Positions 51,796 to 59,969 of a stretch of DNA of 64,000 bases are shown piece by piece (positions within the stretch are counted from its first letter, which is position 1; every line of letters starts with the position of its first letter). A program made the translations under genes and the position numbers. A model generated the notes under the pieces. That model ran no database searches. It saw only the letters and a list, made by a program, of their open reading frames with translations, and was not told the origin of the DNA. This DNA is from Njordibacter sp028825405 (GTDB taxonomy: Bacteria; Pseudomonadota; Gammaproteobacteria; Pseudomonadales; Balneatricaceae), in assembly GCF_047730065.1 (NCBI RefSeq), contig NZ_CP159829.1, positions 1,922,001 to 1,986,000 on the forward strand, in the 5' to 3' direction.

Positions 51796-52770
51796 TTAAC
51801 CCTTTTGGCGGCCGGCAACCTTGAGTTCATAACCCGCAGCTTCAGGTTCATCATCAACCATGTCAGCAGGAAAACCTGTGCCCAATACTTTTACTCCCAT
51901 GGGTTCTTCGTAGCGTCGAATAATGTTAGGGGACTTTTCTCTTGGCCCCCACTCAGCTTGGGCTTGGCTAAAAATATCAACCAACAGCGGGGCTAAGTCT
52001 AACTTCATGCCCTGTCTTTGGGTTAAGGTATTGAATAAACCTACATCTTTAAGGACTAGATCAACAGTGAAGTTAATGTCTCGAGAACCATTGAGAATGA
52101 CCTGAGATTCAGTTTCGTGGACGAAAGAATTGCCAGAAGATGCCTTAATGGCCTCGTAACTCACATTCATATCTAAATCCATGACCTTACAAGCGGTTAA
52201 GGCCTCGCCTAATGCCACTAAGTGAGCTGTGGCTAAGTAGTTGGTAACCACCTTTAATTTTGATGCTGTGCCCAACTCACCCGTGTGTAATACGCGCCGA
52301 CCTAAGGTGGTAAGCACGGGTAAAGCCCGTTCAAAGACGGCACGACTGCAACCTGCAAAAATAGAAATATTACCCGTATCTGCTCGGTGGCAGCCTCCAG
52401 AGACAGGGCAGTCCACTGGGTCTGCACCTGCTGCTTGGACTAGAGCTCCAAGGCGGCGCATCTCACTTTCGTCTGTCGTAGACATTTCTAGCCATATCTT
52501 GCCAGCAGACAAACCATCAATAATACCCGCTTCAGTATCAGTGCCTTCCATAACTGCAGAGCAGGCAGAAGGAGATGGCAAACATGTGATAATCAGATCA
52601 CTCAGCTGAGCTAGTTGCTTTGGGGAGTCAGCAGCGACAGCACCACGTGACACAAAGTCGGACATAAATTCTGCGTTCAAGTCGCGCACGATCACCTCAT
52701 AACCATTGCGCAATAAACTACCAGCCAACTTGCTACCTGCATTGCCTAGCCCTACAAAGCCTATTTTCAT
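51796..52770 (-). CDS. NAD(P)-dependent oxidoreductase, 3-hydroxyisobutyrate dehydrogenase family
   Basis: 324 aa beta-hydroxyacid dehydrogenase. N-terminal NAD motif IGFVGLGNAGSKLAGSLL, substrate loop DCPVSGGCHRADTGNISIFAG, and catalytic Lys in GTASKLKVVTNYLATA. The C-terminal extension (SPNIIRRYEEPMG...FPADMVDDEPEAAGYE) is found in a marine subgroup of unknown substrate. The ATG at 52770 is preferred since the NAD motif starts immediately; an upstream start at 52806 adds unrelated residues. It converges tightly (1 bp) with hrpB and diverges from an SDR gene. Confidence 0.86.
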   Translation of the reverse strand: MKIGFVGLGNAGSKLAGSLLRNGYEVIVRDLNAEFMSDFVSRGAVAADSPKQLAQLSDLIITCLPSPSACSAVMEGTDTEAGIIDGLSAGKIWLEMSTTDESEMRRLGALVQAAGADPVDCPVSGGCHRADTGNISIFAGCSRAVFERALPVLTTLGRRVLHTGELGTASKLKVVTNYLATAHLVALGEALTACKVMDLDMNVSYEAIKASSGNSFVHETESQVILNGSRDINFTVDLVLKDVGLFNTLTQRQGMKLDLAPLLVDIFSQAQAEWGPREKSPNIIRRYEEPMGVKVLGTGFPADMVDDEPEAAGYELKVAGRQKG

Positions 52771-52840
52771 CTCATAATCCTTAGTGAATTCAGCACAGCC
52801 AACCAAGGGCTTAGCTTAAAATGCATATAATCCAAATCAG

Positions 52841-52876
52841 CATACCCATACCCATACCTAGACCTAAACCTAAACC
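52841..52876 (+). repeat. Degenerate hexamer array (CATACC/TAAACC)
   Basis: Six head-to-tail hexamers: CATACC three times, TAGACC, TAAACC twice. It lies in the 281-bp region between the two divergent oxidoreductase genes. Confidence 0.75.
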
Positions 52877-53051
52877 GATAATAAGCTGATTTCCAACTCT
52901 CAGTTCCCCAAGTGGCGCAGAGACAAGAAGTTTATCGGTACTTATAGATTTAATTCTTAACAAAAACAGACAAATATACTGCGGATATGTACAAGCTCAA
53001 AAAATTAACCTAGTTCACTATCAAGCCCATCACTAATAGTGGGTAAACATC

Positions 53052-53831
53052 ATGCAAGGCATCAAAAATAAGAAGGTTTTAATTACCGCAGGTGCTACCG
53101 GCATCGGCAAAGCCACAGCCATTGCCCTGCTCAATGCCGGAGCTCAGGTACACGTGTGTGACATTGACGCTGATGCCCTAGATCAGCTAAAGCAACTCTA
53201 CCCCCTCTTGTTGACCAGTGTAACCAACGTTGCAGAGCCTGATGAGGTGGCTAAAATGTTTGTTCAATTGCAACAAGAGTTTTCGGGTCAACTGGATTTT
53301 TTAGTGAATAACGCTGGCGTTTCAGGACCTGCAGGGCCTCTTGAAAGCTTAGATATTGACGCTTGGAAAACCACCTTTGACGTTAATTTACATGCTACTT
53401 TTTATGTTTCCAAACATGCTATACCTTTACTTAAACGTCAAGGGGGCGCCATCATGAATTTGTCTTCTACTGCTGGCCTTTATGGTTATCCCATGCGCAG
53501 CCCCTACGCCAGTGCTAAGTGGGCTATTGTGGGCCTGAGCAAAACCATGGCCATGGAGCTAGGACCTTTTAACGTAAGGGTCAACTGCATCTGTCCAGGT
53601 TCGGTCAATGGTGCACGCATGGATCGAGTCATCAGTAGCATTGCCAAAGCCACTGGAGAAAGTGTGGAAAAAGTGCGCCAAGATAACGTGCAAAATACTT
53701 CTATGACCACTTTTGTTGATGCTGAAGATATCGCCAACATGATTGTTTTTAGTTTTTCTGATTTAGGTGCCAAGATTTCCGGCCAAAGCCTCACTGTAGA
53801 TGGGGACACCCATAGTTTGGCAACCTATTAA
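53052..53831 (+). CDS. Short-chain dehydrogenase/reductase
   Basis: 259 aa classical SDR. NAD-binding TAGATGIGKATAIALL, VNNAGVSG, catalytic Ser in LSSTAG and Tyr-x-x-x-Lys in YASAKWAIVGLSK, and the C-terminal SGQSLTVDGDTHSLATY. It is divergent from the 3-hydroxyisobutyrate-type dehydrogenase, so the two may act on related hydroxy acids. Substrate not identifiable. Confidence 0.9.
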   Translation: MQGIKNKKVLITAGATGIGKATAIALLNAGAQVHVCDIDADALDQLKQLYPLLLTSVTNVAEPDEVAKMFVQLQQEFSGQLDFLVNNAGVSGPAGPLESLDIDAWKTTFDVNLHATFYVSKHAIPLLKRQGGAIMNLSSTAGLYGYPMRSPYASAKWAIVGLSKTMAMELGPFNVRVNCICPGSVNGARMDRVISSIAKATGESVEKVRQDNVQNTSMTTFVDAEDIANMIVFSFSDLGAKISGQSLTVDGDTHSLATY

Positions 53832-53977
53832 GTTGCAATATCAAAAAGTTTAATCATAAAAGGTTAGTTTTCTTCAATAAGCTTAGGGTTTTAAAAGATG
53901 AGCAGGCTAGTTCGCAAACCAATGACTTAAAAGAACACGAAATGGTTAACTAATTTGCCAATTAAAATAATCATTTA

Positions 53978-54025
53978 CTGAACTGAACTGAACTTAACTT
54001 AAGTTAAGTTCAGTTCAGTTCAGTT
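53978..54025. repeat. 48-bp perfect palindrome built of pentamer repeats
   Basis: The centre is ACTTAAGT (53998-54005). The arms extend 24 bp each without a mismatch, the left arm made of ACTGA units and the right of TCAGT units; the right side continues with further TTCAG units to about 54031. It could extrude as a cruciform or fold as an RNA hairpin. It lies 146 bp after the SDR stop. Confidence 0.95.
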
Positions 54026-54188
54026 CAGTTAAATTAATTTAAATAACTTAATCTTTAAATGATGTGAAAATAATTTTAAGGTAGTTACTCTGCAATAATT
54101 TAATCCTCCAAAAGATGAAAATCATTATGCAGTAACCTAGATTTTGATCTCCCAACAATTCACCACTTGGTATTCAAAAAATCCTAAT

Positions 54189-54214
54189 AAAAGGACAATT
54201 TTGTTCTTTTTTTT
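54189..54214 (+). terminator. Terminator-like hairpin in the leader region
   Basis: AAAAGGACAA pairs with TTGTTCTTTT (one mismatch) and is followed by more T's. The stem is AT-rich; it could stop read-through from the SDR gene or attenuate the downstream operon. Confidence 0.4.
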
Positions 54215-54376
54215 GCCTATAACCACACTTTTGGTCTTTTGGGGTTGTTTCCTAGTATGGTTTAGCGTTACCGTAGTTTCTTAGCGGGGTGAACTGCCCC
54301 TGAATAAGTTCCAAGTCCATAATATGCCAATCGCGGCGGCTAAATTCAACGGCAAAATAGAAAAAGGTGTAATTTT

Positions 54377-55480
54377 TTGACAAGCAAGACGAGTGAAACT
54401 GATGCTTTTGTAAAATTTGATCGCGTACAAAAAAGTTATGATGGTCTGTCGTTGGTAGTAAAAGATCTTAATCTGTCGATGCCTAGAGGCGAGTTTCTAA
54501 CCATGTTAGGCCCTTCTGGCTCGGGCAAGACGACTTGTCTAATGATGCTGGCAGGCTTTGAAACAGCGACCCATGGCGACATTATGTTGGATGGTATCTC
54601 GATCAATAATATTCCACCGCACAAGCGTGGAATTGGTATGGTGTTTCAAAATTATGCCCTATTTCCCCACATGACTGTGGCAGAGAACCTTGCATTTCCA
54701 CTCGAAGTTCGAAAAATCGGTAAGTCTGATCGCGAAGCTAAGGTAAAGCGCGCCCTGGAAATGGTACAAATGGGTGATTTTGGTGGCCGTAGGCCAGCCC
54801 AATTGTCTGGTGGCCAACAACAACGGGTGGCTCTCGCGCGTGCGCTCGTGTTCGAAGCCGAGCTTGTTTTGATGGATGAACCTTTAGGCGCACTCGATAA
54901 GCAACTGCGTGAGCATATGCAGTTTGAAATTAAACGAATTGCAGAAAATCTTGGCATCACCGTGGTTTATGTGACTCATGACCAGACAGAAGCATTAACT
55001 ATGTCGGATCGAGTCGCAGTATTCAATGATGGCCGGATTCAGCAATTGGCCCCACCAGCAGAATTATATGAATCTCCTCAAAACAGTTTCGTGGCACAAT
55101 TTATTGGCGAGAACAATACACTAGAAGGCGTAGTTAAAGAAATTTCGAACGGTGTGGCTCTGGTACAATTGAATGATGGAAATGTCATCGACTGTAAACC
55201 CGTCAATGTCACTAAAGCGGGTGAGAAAACGCAGGTGTCGATCCGACCTGAACGAGTTGAATTAGACCAAACCCGAATGCGCCCTGGAGCGCATAGGCTC
55301 AGCGCGGAAGTTCTCGAATTTATTTATATGGGCGATATGTTTCGGACTCGCCTGCGAGTCGCTGGTAATGATAATTTTATTGTTAAAACCCGTAACGCAC
55401 CAGATCAGGTTCAGCTAGAACCTGGCGCCCAAATTGATATTGGCTGGTTACCGTCGGATTGCCGAGCTCTAGACGCGTAA
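54377..55480 (+). CDS. ABC transporter ATP-binding protein (PotA-like)
   Basis: 367 aa. Walker A GPSGSGKTT, Q-loop VFQNYALFPHMTV, signature LSGGQQQRVALARAL, Walker B LVLMDEPLGALD, switch His VTHDQTEAL, and a C-terminal TOBE domain (about 285-365). The start is TTG at 54377, supported by AAAAAGGTG about 9 nt upstream and by the lack of a usable in-frame ATG before the conserved region. First gene of a four-gene polyamine/spermidine-type importer. Confidence 0.92.
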   Translation: MTSKTSETDAFVKFDRVQKSYDGLSLVVKDLNLSMPRGEFLTMLGPSGSGKTTCLMMLAGFETATHGDIMLDGISINNIPPHKRGIGMVFQNYALFPHMTVAENLAFPLEVRKIGKSDREAKVKRALEMVQMGDFGGRRPAQLSGGQQQRVALARALVFEAELVLMDEPLGALDKQLREHMQFEIKRIAENLGITVVYVTHDQTEALTMSDRVAVFNDGRIQQLAPPAELYESPQNSFVAQFIGENNTLEGVVKEISNGVALVQLNDGNVIDCKPVNVTKAGEKTQVSIRPERVELDQTRMRPGAHRLSAEVLEFIYMGDMFRTRLRVAGNDNFIVKTRNAPDQVQLEPGAQIDIGWLPSDCRALDA

Positions 55481-55490
55481 ATCTAAAATT

Positions 55491-55521
55491 ACTAAGCACG
55501 TCCCATAAGGGTCGTGGCTTA
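55491..55521 (+). other. Intercistronic hairpin between potA-like and potD-like genes
   Basis: Imperfect stem TAAGCACGTCCC / GGGTCGTGGCTTA with loop ATAA, one bulge and one mismatch, 10 bp after the ATPase stop. It may stabilise the upstream mRNA; no T-run follows. Confidence 0.5.
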
Positions 55522-55592
55522 CATAAGAATCTTTTGTTCTGTCCGTAACATAGATTCTATTAATAAAAAACGGGCTACTTTGGGAGTATGTA

Positions 55593-56693
55593 ATGAAATT
55601 TACTAAAACAGTTCTAGTAGCGGTGGCTCTATCGCTACCCGCTGGATTGGCACTTGCAGGCGCGCATGAGGAAATGACTATCGTCTCCTGGGGCGGCGCC
55701 TATTCTAAATCACAACTAAAAGCTTACCATGAGCCCTATACGGCAATGACTGGCGTTAAGATTATTAATGACGAGAGTTCTGGCACAGCAGTAGCAAAAT
55801 TGCGTGCTATGAAAGAAGCAGGCAACTTAACTTGGGATCTAGTCGATGTTGAAGCCGGTCCGGCTATGCAACTTTGTGATGAAGGCCTCGCAATGGAAAT
55901 CGATCACGATTCCATGTTAGCCTCAGCACCAGATGGTACATCTGCGTCAGACGATTTTGGTTCTTTCATCGTGTCGCCTTGCTTTATTCCACAGATTGTT
56001 TACTCCTATACTGTAGGTTTCCGCAATGACATGGTTGGTAGCACCCCACCAACCAGTATCTGTGCAATCTTTGATACAAAAGCTTACCCTGGCAAGCGTT
56101 CATTGAAGAAAGGCGCGCTTTCCAATATGGAATGGGCCCTTTTATGTGACGGTGTTGCCAAGGCAGACATCTATCCAACACTGGAAACAGAAGCTGGCCA
56201 AGATCAAGCTCTTGCGAAACTTGATACCATCAAAGATGATGTAATCTGGTGGTCTGCAGGTGCTGACACGCCACAATTATTGGCTGATGGCGAAGTCGTT
56301 ATGGGTTCAACCTTTAATGGACGTTTATTCGCTTTGATCGAAGAAGATAAGCAACCTGTTTCAATGCTTTGGGACGCACAGATTTATGACCTTGATGGCT
56401 GGATTATTCCAACTGGTCTGAGCCCTGAGCGCCAAGCACGAGTGCTGGACTATGTGAAGTTCGCAACCGACACGCAGCGTCTTGCAGATCAGTCTAAATG
56501 GATTAGTTATGGACCAACCCGCGCATCATCAGCCCCCTTGGTTGATAAGCATGCAGAGTTGGGTATCGCCATGGCACCTCACATGCCTACTGATCCTGCC
56601 AACTCGAAAAATACGTTCCTAATGAACTATGCTTTCTGGGCAGACTATAAGGACGATATTGAGTCGAAGTTTCAAGCTTGGCTTGCAAAGTAA
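55593..56693 (+). CDS. ABC transporter substrate-binding protein (PotD-like)
   Basis: 366 aa periplasmic protein. Signal peptide 1-23 (ends LALAGA), then MTIVSWGGAYSKSQLKAYHEPYTAMTGVKI, TWDLVDVEAG, and FNGRLFALIEEDKQPVSMLWDAQIYDLDGWIIPTGL, matching the group-1 polyamine/opine-type binding proteins. Its transcript is followed by a strong terminator before the permease genes, which would favour its higher expression. Confidence 0.9.
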   Translation: MKFTKTVLVAVALSLPAGLALAGAHEEMTIVSWGGAYSKSQLKAYHEPYTAMTGVKIINDESSGTAVAKLRAMKEAGNLTWDLVDVEAGPAMQLCDEGLAMEIDHDSMLASAPDGTSASDDFGSFIVSPCFIPQIVYSYTVGFRNDMVGSTPPTSICAIFDTKAYPGKRSLKKGALSNMEWALLCDGVAKADIYPTLETEAGQDQALAKLDTIKDDVIWWSAGADTPQLLADGEVVMGSTFNGRLFALIEEDKQPVSMLWDAQIYDLDGWIIPTGLSPERQARVLDYVKFATDTQRLADQSKWISYGPTRASSAPLVDKHAELGIAMAPHMPTDPANSKNTFLMNYAFWADYKDDIESKFQAWLAK

Positions 56694-56708
56694 GACAATT
56701 CAAAATGT

Positions 56709-56737
56709 AAAAAGGGCCTTGGTTGGCCCTTTTTTTT
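56709..56737 (+). terminator. Intrinsic terminator between binding protein and permeases
   Basis: AAAGGGCC (56711-56718), loop TTGGTT, GGCCCTTT (56725-56732) followed by more T's. Partial termination would reduce permease transcript relative to binding protein. Confidence 0.9.
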
Positions 56738-56747
56738 AATCAGACAA

Positions 56748-56791
56748 TTTAAAATGCAAAAGAGCTAGGGTTGGCTCTTTTGCATTTTAAA
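56748..56791 (+). repeat. Second long hairpin, diverged copy of the terminator
   Basis: Perfect 18-bp stem TTTAAAATGCAAAAGAGC / GCTCTTTTGCATTTTAAA with an 8-nt loop. Its left half and loop resemble the preceding terminator (both begin GACAATT and keep GGTTGG), suggesting tandem duplication. Confidence 0.85.
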
Positions 56792-56833
56792 TTAGTTGGC
56801 TCTATAAGACTATGAGCTAGTGATGGGAACGAC

Positions 56834-58108
56834 ATGATTGATAATAACGCAAACGGCGCTTTGATGACCGTGGATGGAAAACCACTTAAGCAAAGTTTGG
56901 CTTCGGCATTAAAACGGCAAAAAATTCGGGCGCTGCTCCTGATATCACCACTACTCATCTTTGTTTTAATTACATTTCTTTTCCCGATTGGATCTATGCT
57001 CTTTCGCTCGGTAGAAAACAACATTGTAGTGGAAATATTACCAGAGACTGTGGCCGCCCTAGCGACTTGGGATGGGAAATCGGGTGAACTGCCAAATGAA
57101 TCTGTTTATGCTGCTTTTGCTGGAGATATTCAGCGCGCAGCCAAAAACAAGAGCCACACAAGGGTTGGCCTGCGGTTGAATTATGAAAAATCTGGCAGTG
57201 CTTCCCTCTTCAAGAAAACTGCGCGAAAAGCAAAAAAATGGGATCTTGAGGTCGATGCGCCATTTAAAGAAAAATTGATAGCTGTGCATAAGAGCTGGGG
57301 TGAGGTTGAGATATGGCAAACACTTAAAACTCATAGTTCAATCTATACTGCTGGCTATTTTCTTAATGCAGTGGATATGCGTAAGACCCTGCATGGCCCA
57401 GAATTTCAGCCTGAAAACAGACAGATTTTGATTAAACTGTTTCAGCGCACACTAATTATGTCTCTGATGATAACAGTGGCCTGTATCTTGTTGGGTTATC
57501 CAGTGGCGTGGTTACTTGCTAATCTACCCAGAAGTCAATCCAACTTGTTAATGATTCTCGTCCTATTACCATTCTGGACCTCTTTACTGGTAAGAACCTC
57601 AGCATGGAAGGTCATGCTGCAGCAGCAAGGAGTGATCAACGACCTTTTCGTTGCGCTAGGGATAATTGAAGAATCAGGCAGGTTAGTGATGATCAATAAT
57701 CAGTTTGGTACCATCATTGCGATGACGCATATTTTGTTGCCGTTTATGATCCTGCCCATGTATTCAGTGATGCAAACGATACAACCAACCTACCTACAAG
57801 CAGCAAAATCTCTTGGTGCAACGAATTGGACAGCATTTTGGAGAGTTTACTTTCCACAATCAGTGCCTGGAATTGGAGCTGGATCTATCTTAGTTTTCAT
57901 ACTATCGATCGGCTACTATATTACTCCAGAAATTGTTGGTGGTAACAAAGGCGTCTTTATTTCGAATAGAATAGCCTACCATATTTTCCAATCTATGAAT
58001 TGGGGGCTAGCTGCAGCGCTTGGAGCCATTTTACTTGCGGTGGTGTTAATACTCTACTGGGCTTATGACAAAATTGTTGGCATCGATAATGTAAAGTTGG
58101 GGGGCTAA
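56834..58108 (+). CDS. ABC transporter permease (PotB-like, with enlarged periplasmic loop)
   Basis: 424 aa. One membrane helix (about 33-56) is followed by about 140 residues of soluble loop rich in charged residues, then five helices. The EAA loop is QAAKSLGATNWTAFWRVYFPQ. The usual PotB is about 285 aa, so the loop between helix 1 and 2 is an expansion. It lies 4 bp upstream of the second permease. Confidence 0.88.
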   Translation: MIDNNANGALMTVDGKPLKQSLASALKRQKIRALLLISPLLIFVLITFLFPIGSMLFRSVENNIVVEILPETVAALATWDGKSGELPNESVYAAFAGDIQRAAKNKSHTRVGLRLNYEKSGSASLFKKTARKAKKWDLEVDAPFKEKLIAVHKSWGEVEIWQTLKTHSSIYTAGYFLNAVDMRKTLHGPEFQPENRQILIKLFQRTLIMSLMITVACILLGYPVAWLLANLPRSQSNLLMILVLLPFWTSLLVRTSAWKVMLQQQGVINDLFVALGIIEESGRLVMINNQFGTIIAMTHILLPFMILPMYSVMQTIQPTYLQAAKSLGATNWTAFWRVYFPQSVPGIGAGSILVFILSIGYYITPEIVGGNKGVFISNRIAYHIFQSMNWGLAAALGAILLAVVLILYWAYDKIVGIDNVKLGG

Positions 58109-58112
58109 GATT

Positions 58113-59327
58113 ATGGACAACTTTTCTCAAGGTGCGAGACAGCCACTGTCTTTTGTATTATCAGTCATGGGGCTGATGGGGGCCTTTATTGGTCTATTTG
58201 TTGGACCAGCATTTGGATCTGCTCTAATTGGGGTTATTTTTGGTGCAACAATCTCATTAGTGCTCAGTTATGGTATTACTATTACTGAATACCTAAAACC
58301 AAAATCTGTGCGCTTACTTTTACCTTTACTTTTGGCTGCACTAGGTTGGTTATTCTTGGGCCTAGTTGGCAGCATTTTTGGAGCCCTAACTGGGTGGTTT
58401 TTAGGATGGTTTTTCTACTGGATTTATGAAGGTGGTTATCGTGTCAAATTGCACTCTTATTTAACCTCAAATCAGGTACTATGGCACTACAGCTTTAGAG
58501 TAATTTGTGGGCTAATCTTCATATTTTTGATTACGCCTATTCTTGTTGTGATGCCCCTGTCTTTCAACGCGCAGAATTACTTTACCTTTACTACTGAAAT
58601 GCTGCAATTTGATCCCGCAGGTTATTCTCTCAAGCACTATCAAGATTTCTTCAATAATGATGAGTGGCAACGCTCGTTCTGGAACTCATTAATTATTGCA
58701 CCAATTGCGACGATCATCTCTGTCACCCTGGGAACCCTCGCGGCGATTGGACTAAGCCAAAGTCATGTGCCTGCCAAGCGCGCCATTATGGCGATTTTGA
58801 TTTCGCCTATGATCGTGCCCCTCATTATCTCAGCAACTGGTATGTTTTTCTTTTACTCATCTATGGGTAATTTTATGGAAGATACCTTGGGCATGGACAA
58901 GAATTTTGTTGGTTACGTCAAGGTTGTGTTAGCACATGCCGTTTTAGGAATTCCGTTTGTCATTATTACAGTGACGGCAACCCTTGTGGGTTTTGACTCC
59001 TCGTTGACCCGTGCGGCAGCCAATATGGGTGCAAACCCAGTAACCACGTTTTTCCGCGTGCAGATGCCGCTGATCTTTCCAGGTGTTGTGTCTGGTGGTC
59101 TCTTCGCCTTTATAACGTCCTTTGACGAAGTTGTCGTTGTTATGTTCATTGGGTCTGCCAGTCAAAAGACACTTCCGTGGCAGATGTTCATAGGTCTGCG
59201 TGAACAAATCAGTCCAACTATTCTCGCAGTGGCAACGATCCTTGTCTGTATTTCAGTCGCCTTGTTGATGACGCTTGAATTGTTGCGGCGGCGCTCGGAA
59301 CGGTTGCGGGGGATAACTCCAGGCTAG
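58113..59327 (+). CDS. ABC transporter permease (PotC-like, with N-terminal membrane extension)
   Basis: 404 aa. The first ~125 residues form extra glycine-rich membrane helices (MGLMGAFIGLFVGPAFGS, FLGLVGSIFGALTGWFLGWFF) before a standard six-helix permease with EAA loop RAAANMGANPVTTFFRVQMP. The usual PotC is about 260 aa. It completes the importer with the preceding permease. Confidence 0.88.
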   Translation: MDNFSQGARQPLSFVLSVMGLMGAFIGLFVGPAFGSALIGVIFGATISLVLSYGITITEYLKPKSVRLLLPLLLAALGWLFLGLVGSIFGALTGWFLGWFFYWIYEGGYRVKLHSYLTSNQVLWHYSFRVICGLIFIFLITPILVVMPLSFNAQNYFTFTTEMLQFDPAGYSLKHYQDFFNNDEWQRSFWNSLIIAPIATIISVTLGTLAAIGLSQSHVPAKRAIMAILISPMIVPLIISATGMFFFYSSMGNFMEDTLGMDKNFVGYVKVVLAHAVLGIPFVIITVTATLVGFDSSLTRAAANMGANPVTTFFRVQMPLIFPGVVSGGLFAFITSFDEVVVVMFIGSASQKTLPWQMFIGLREQISPTILAVATILVCISVALLMTLELLRRRSERLRGITPG

Positions 59328-59359
59328 CGCGCGCCTTTCTGGGTCATACCTATAGCTCA

Positions 59360-59412
59360 ACCTTTGATTTTTTATGATTGGCTGACGCCACTTGGTGTCA
59401 GCATTCAAAGGT
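59360..59412 (+). terminator. Nested inverted repeat after the permease operon
   Basis: Inner stem GCTGACGCCA / TGGTGTCAGC (59381-59402, one wobble) inside outer arms ACCTTTGA (59360-59367) / TCAAAGGT (59405-59412). No T-run follows. Probably a 3' end structure of the importer transcript. Confidence 0.5.
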
Positions 59413-59578
59413 CAAATCGATCTAGTTTACATGAATGAGGGTCATCGCTAATTGTGTTTCTCTGCTACTGTTCTCCTTACATTCGCTCAGCACCAACAAA
59501 AAGTCATGAGCCACCCAATCCCCAATAATATCTTTAAACCCATATGTAATTTAAATTCTTGCGTAAATCTTACCTACG

Positions 59579-59686
59579 GTCTTTGCAGTGGTGAGCATAC
59601 TGGTGGTCATGTATGCCGTGTTATTGACAGAGCTCGAAATGTTGCAACGTCATACTGAAAAACGTCTTGGCATTTACCCAGATTAA
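59579..59686 (+). pseudogene. Possible remnant of a membrane-protein C-terminus
   Basis: 35 codons without a start, preceded in frame by a stop and ending in TAA, encode one hydrophobic helix (VFAVVSILVVMYAVLL) followed by an amphipathic charged tail (TELEMLQRHTEKRLG). This resembles the end of an ABC permease, but the fragment is too short to assign to a family. Confidence 0.3.
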
Positions 59687-59873
59687 GATATACGCTCTGA
59701 AAAAGGTTACTATGGCCCATTCTCTGGGAGTCTTAACATTATAGGAGCGTATAACAGGGTTCTTTTTTTGCAGACTTACACTCTGATGAGCGGTAGATCG
59801 AAGATACTGATCTCTCAAATCTATCTGATGATCAAAAATCAATGTAGCGTCTTATAAAATTACCCATTAATAT

Positions 59874-59910
59874 TGTGCACCTTTAGCTCTTTCAGAGTTT
59901 AATGTGCACC
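59874..59910. promoter_or_regulatory. Paired TGTGCACC boxes upstream of the agmatinase gene
   Basis: TGTGCACC at 59874-59881 and 59903-59910, 29 bp apart, each containing the palindrome GTGCAC. They end 59 bp before the start codon. Candidate operator half-sites; regulator unknown. Confidence 0.4.
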
Positions 59911-59969
59911 ATCAACGCAACCTTATTCGTATTTAGCTTGTTAGTAAAAACCATTGAAAAGGTATAGTT

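Larger units (their letters stand above)
53832..54376. other. Intergenic region with large palindrome, upstream of the polyamine-type operon
   Basis: 545 bp AT-rich region. It contains a 48-bp perfect palindrome and a terminator-like hairpin (listed separately). No gene is seen; the operon promoter probably lies between about 54215 and 54360. Confidence 0.55.
59328..59969. other. Intergenic region with hairpins, a gene remnant and a repeat
   Basis: 642 bp. Contains a nested hairpin, a possible degraded reading-frame end and two TGTGCACC boxes, listed separately. Other short frames look non-coding. Confidence 0.5.

Noticed and set aside
59452..59658. 68-aa open frame in the 642-bp gap
   Set aside because: No ribosome site, no domain, and a composition typical of non-coding AT-rich DNA; another frame of the same stretch looks more like an old gene end.
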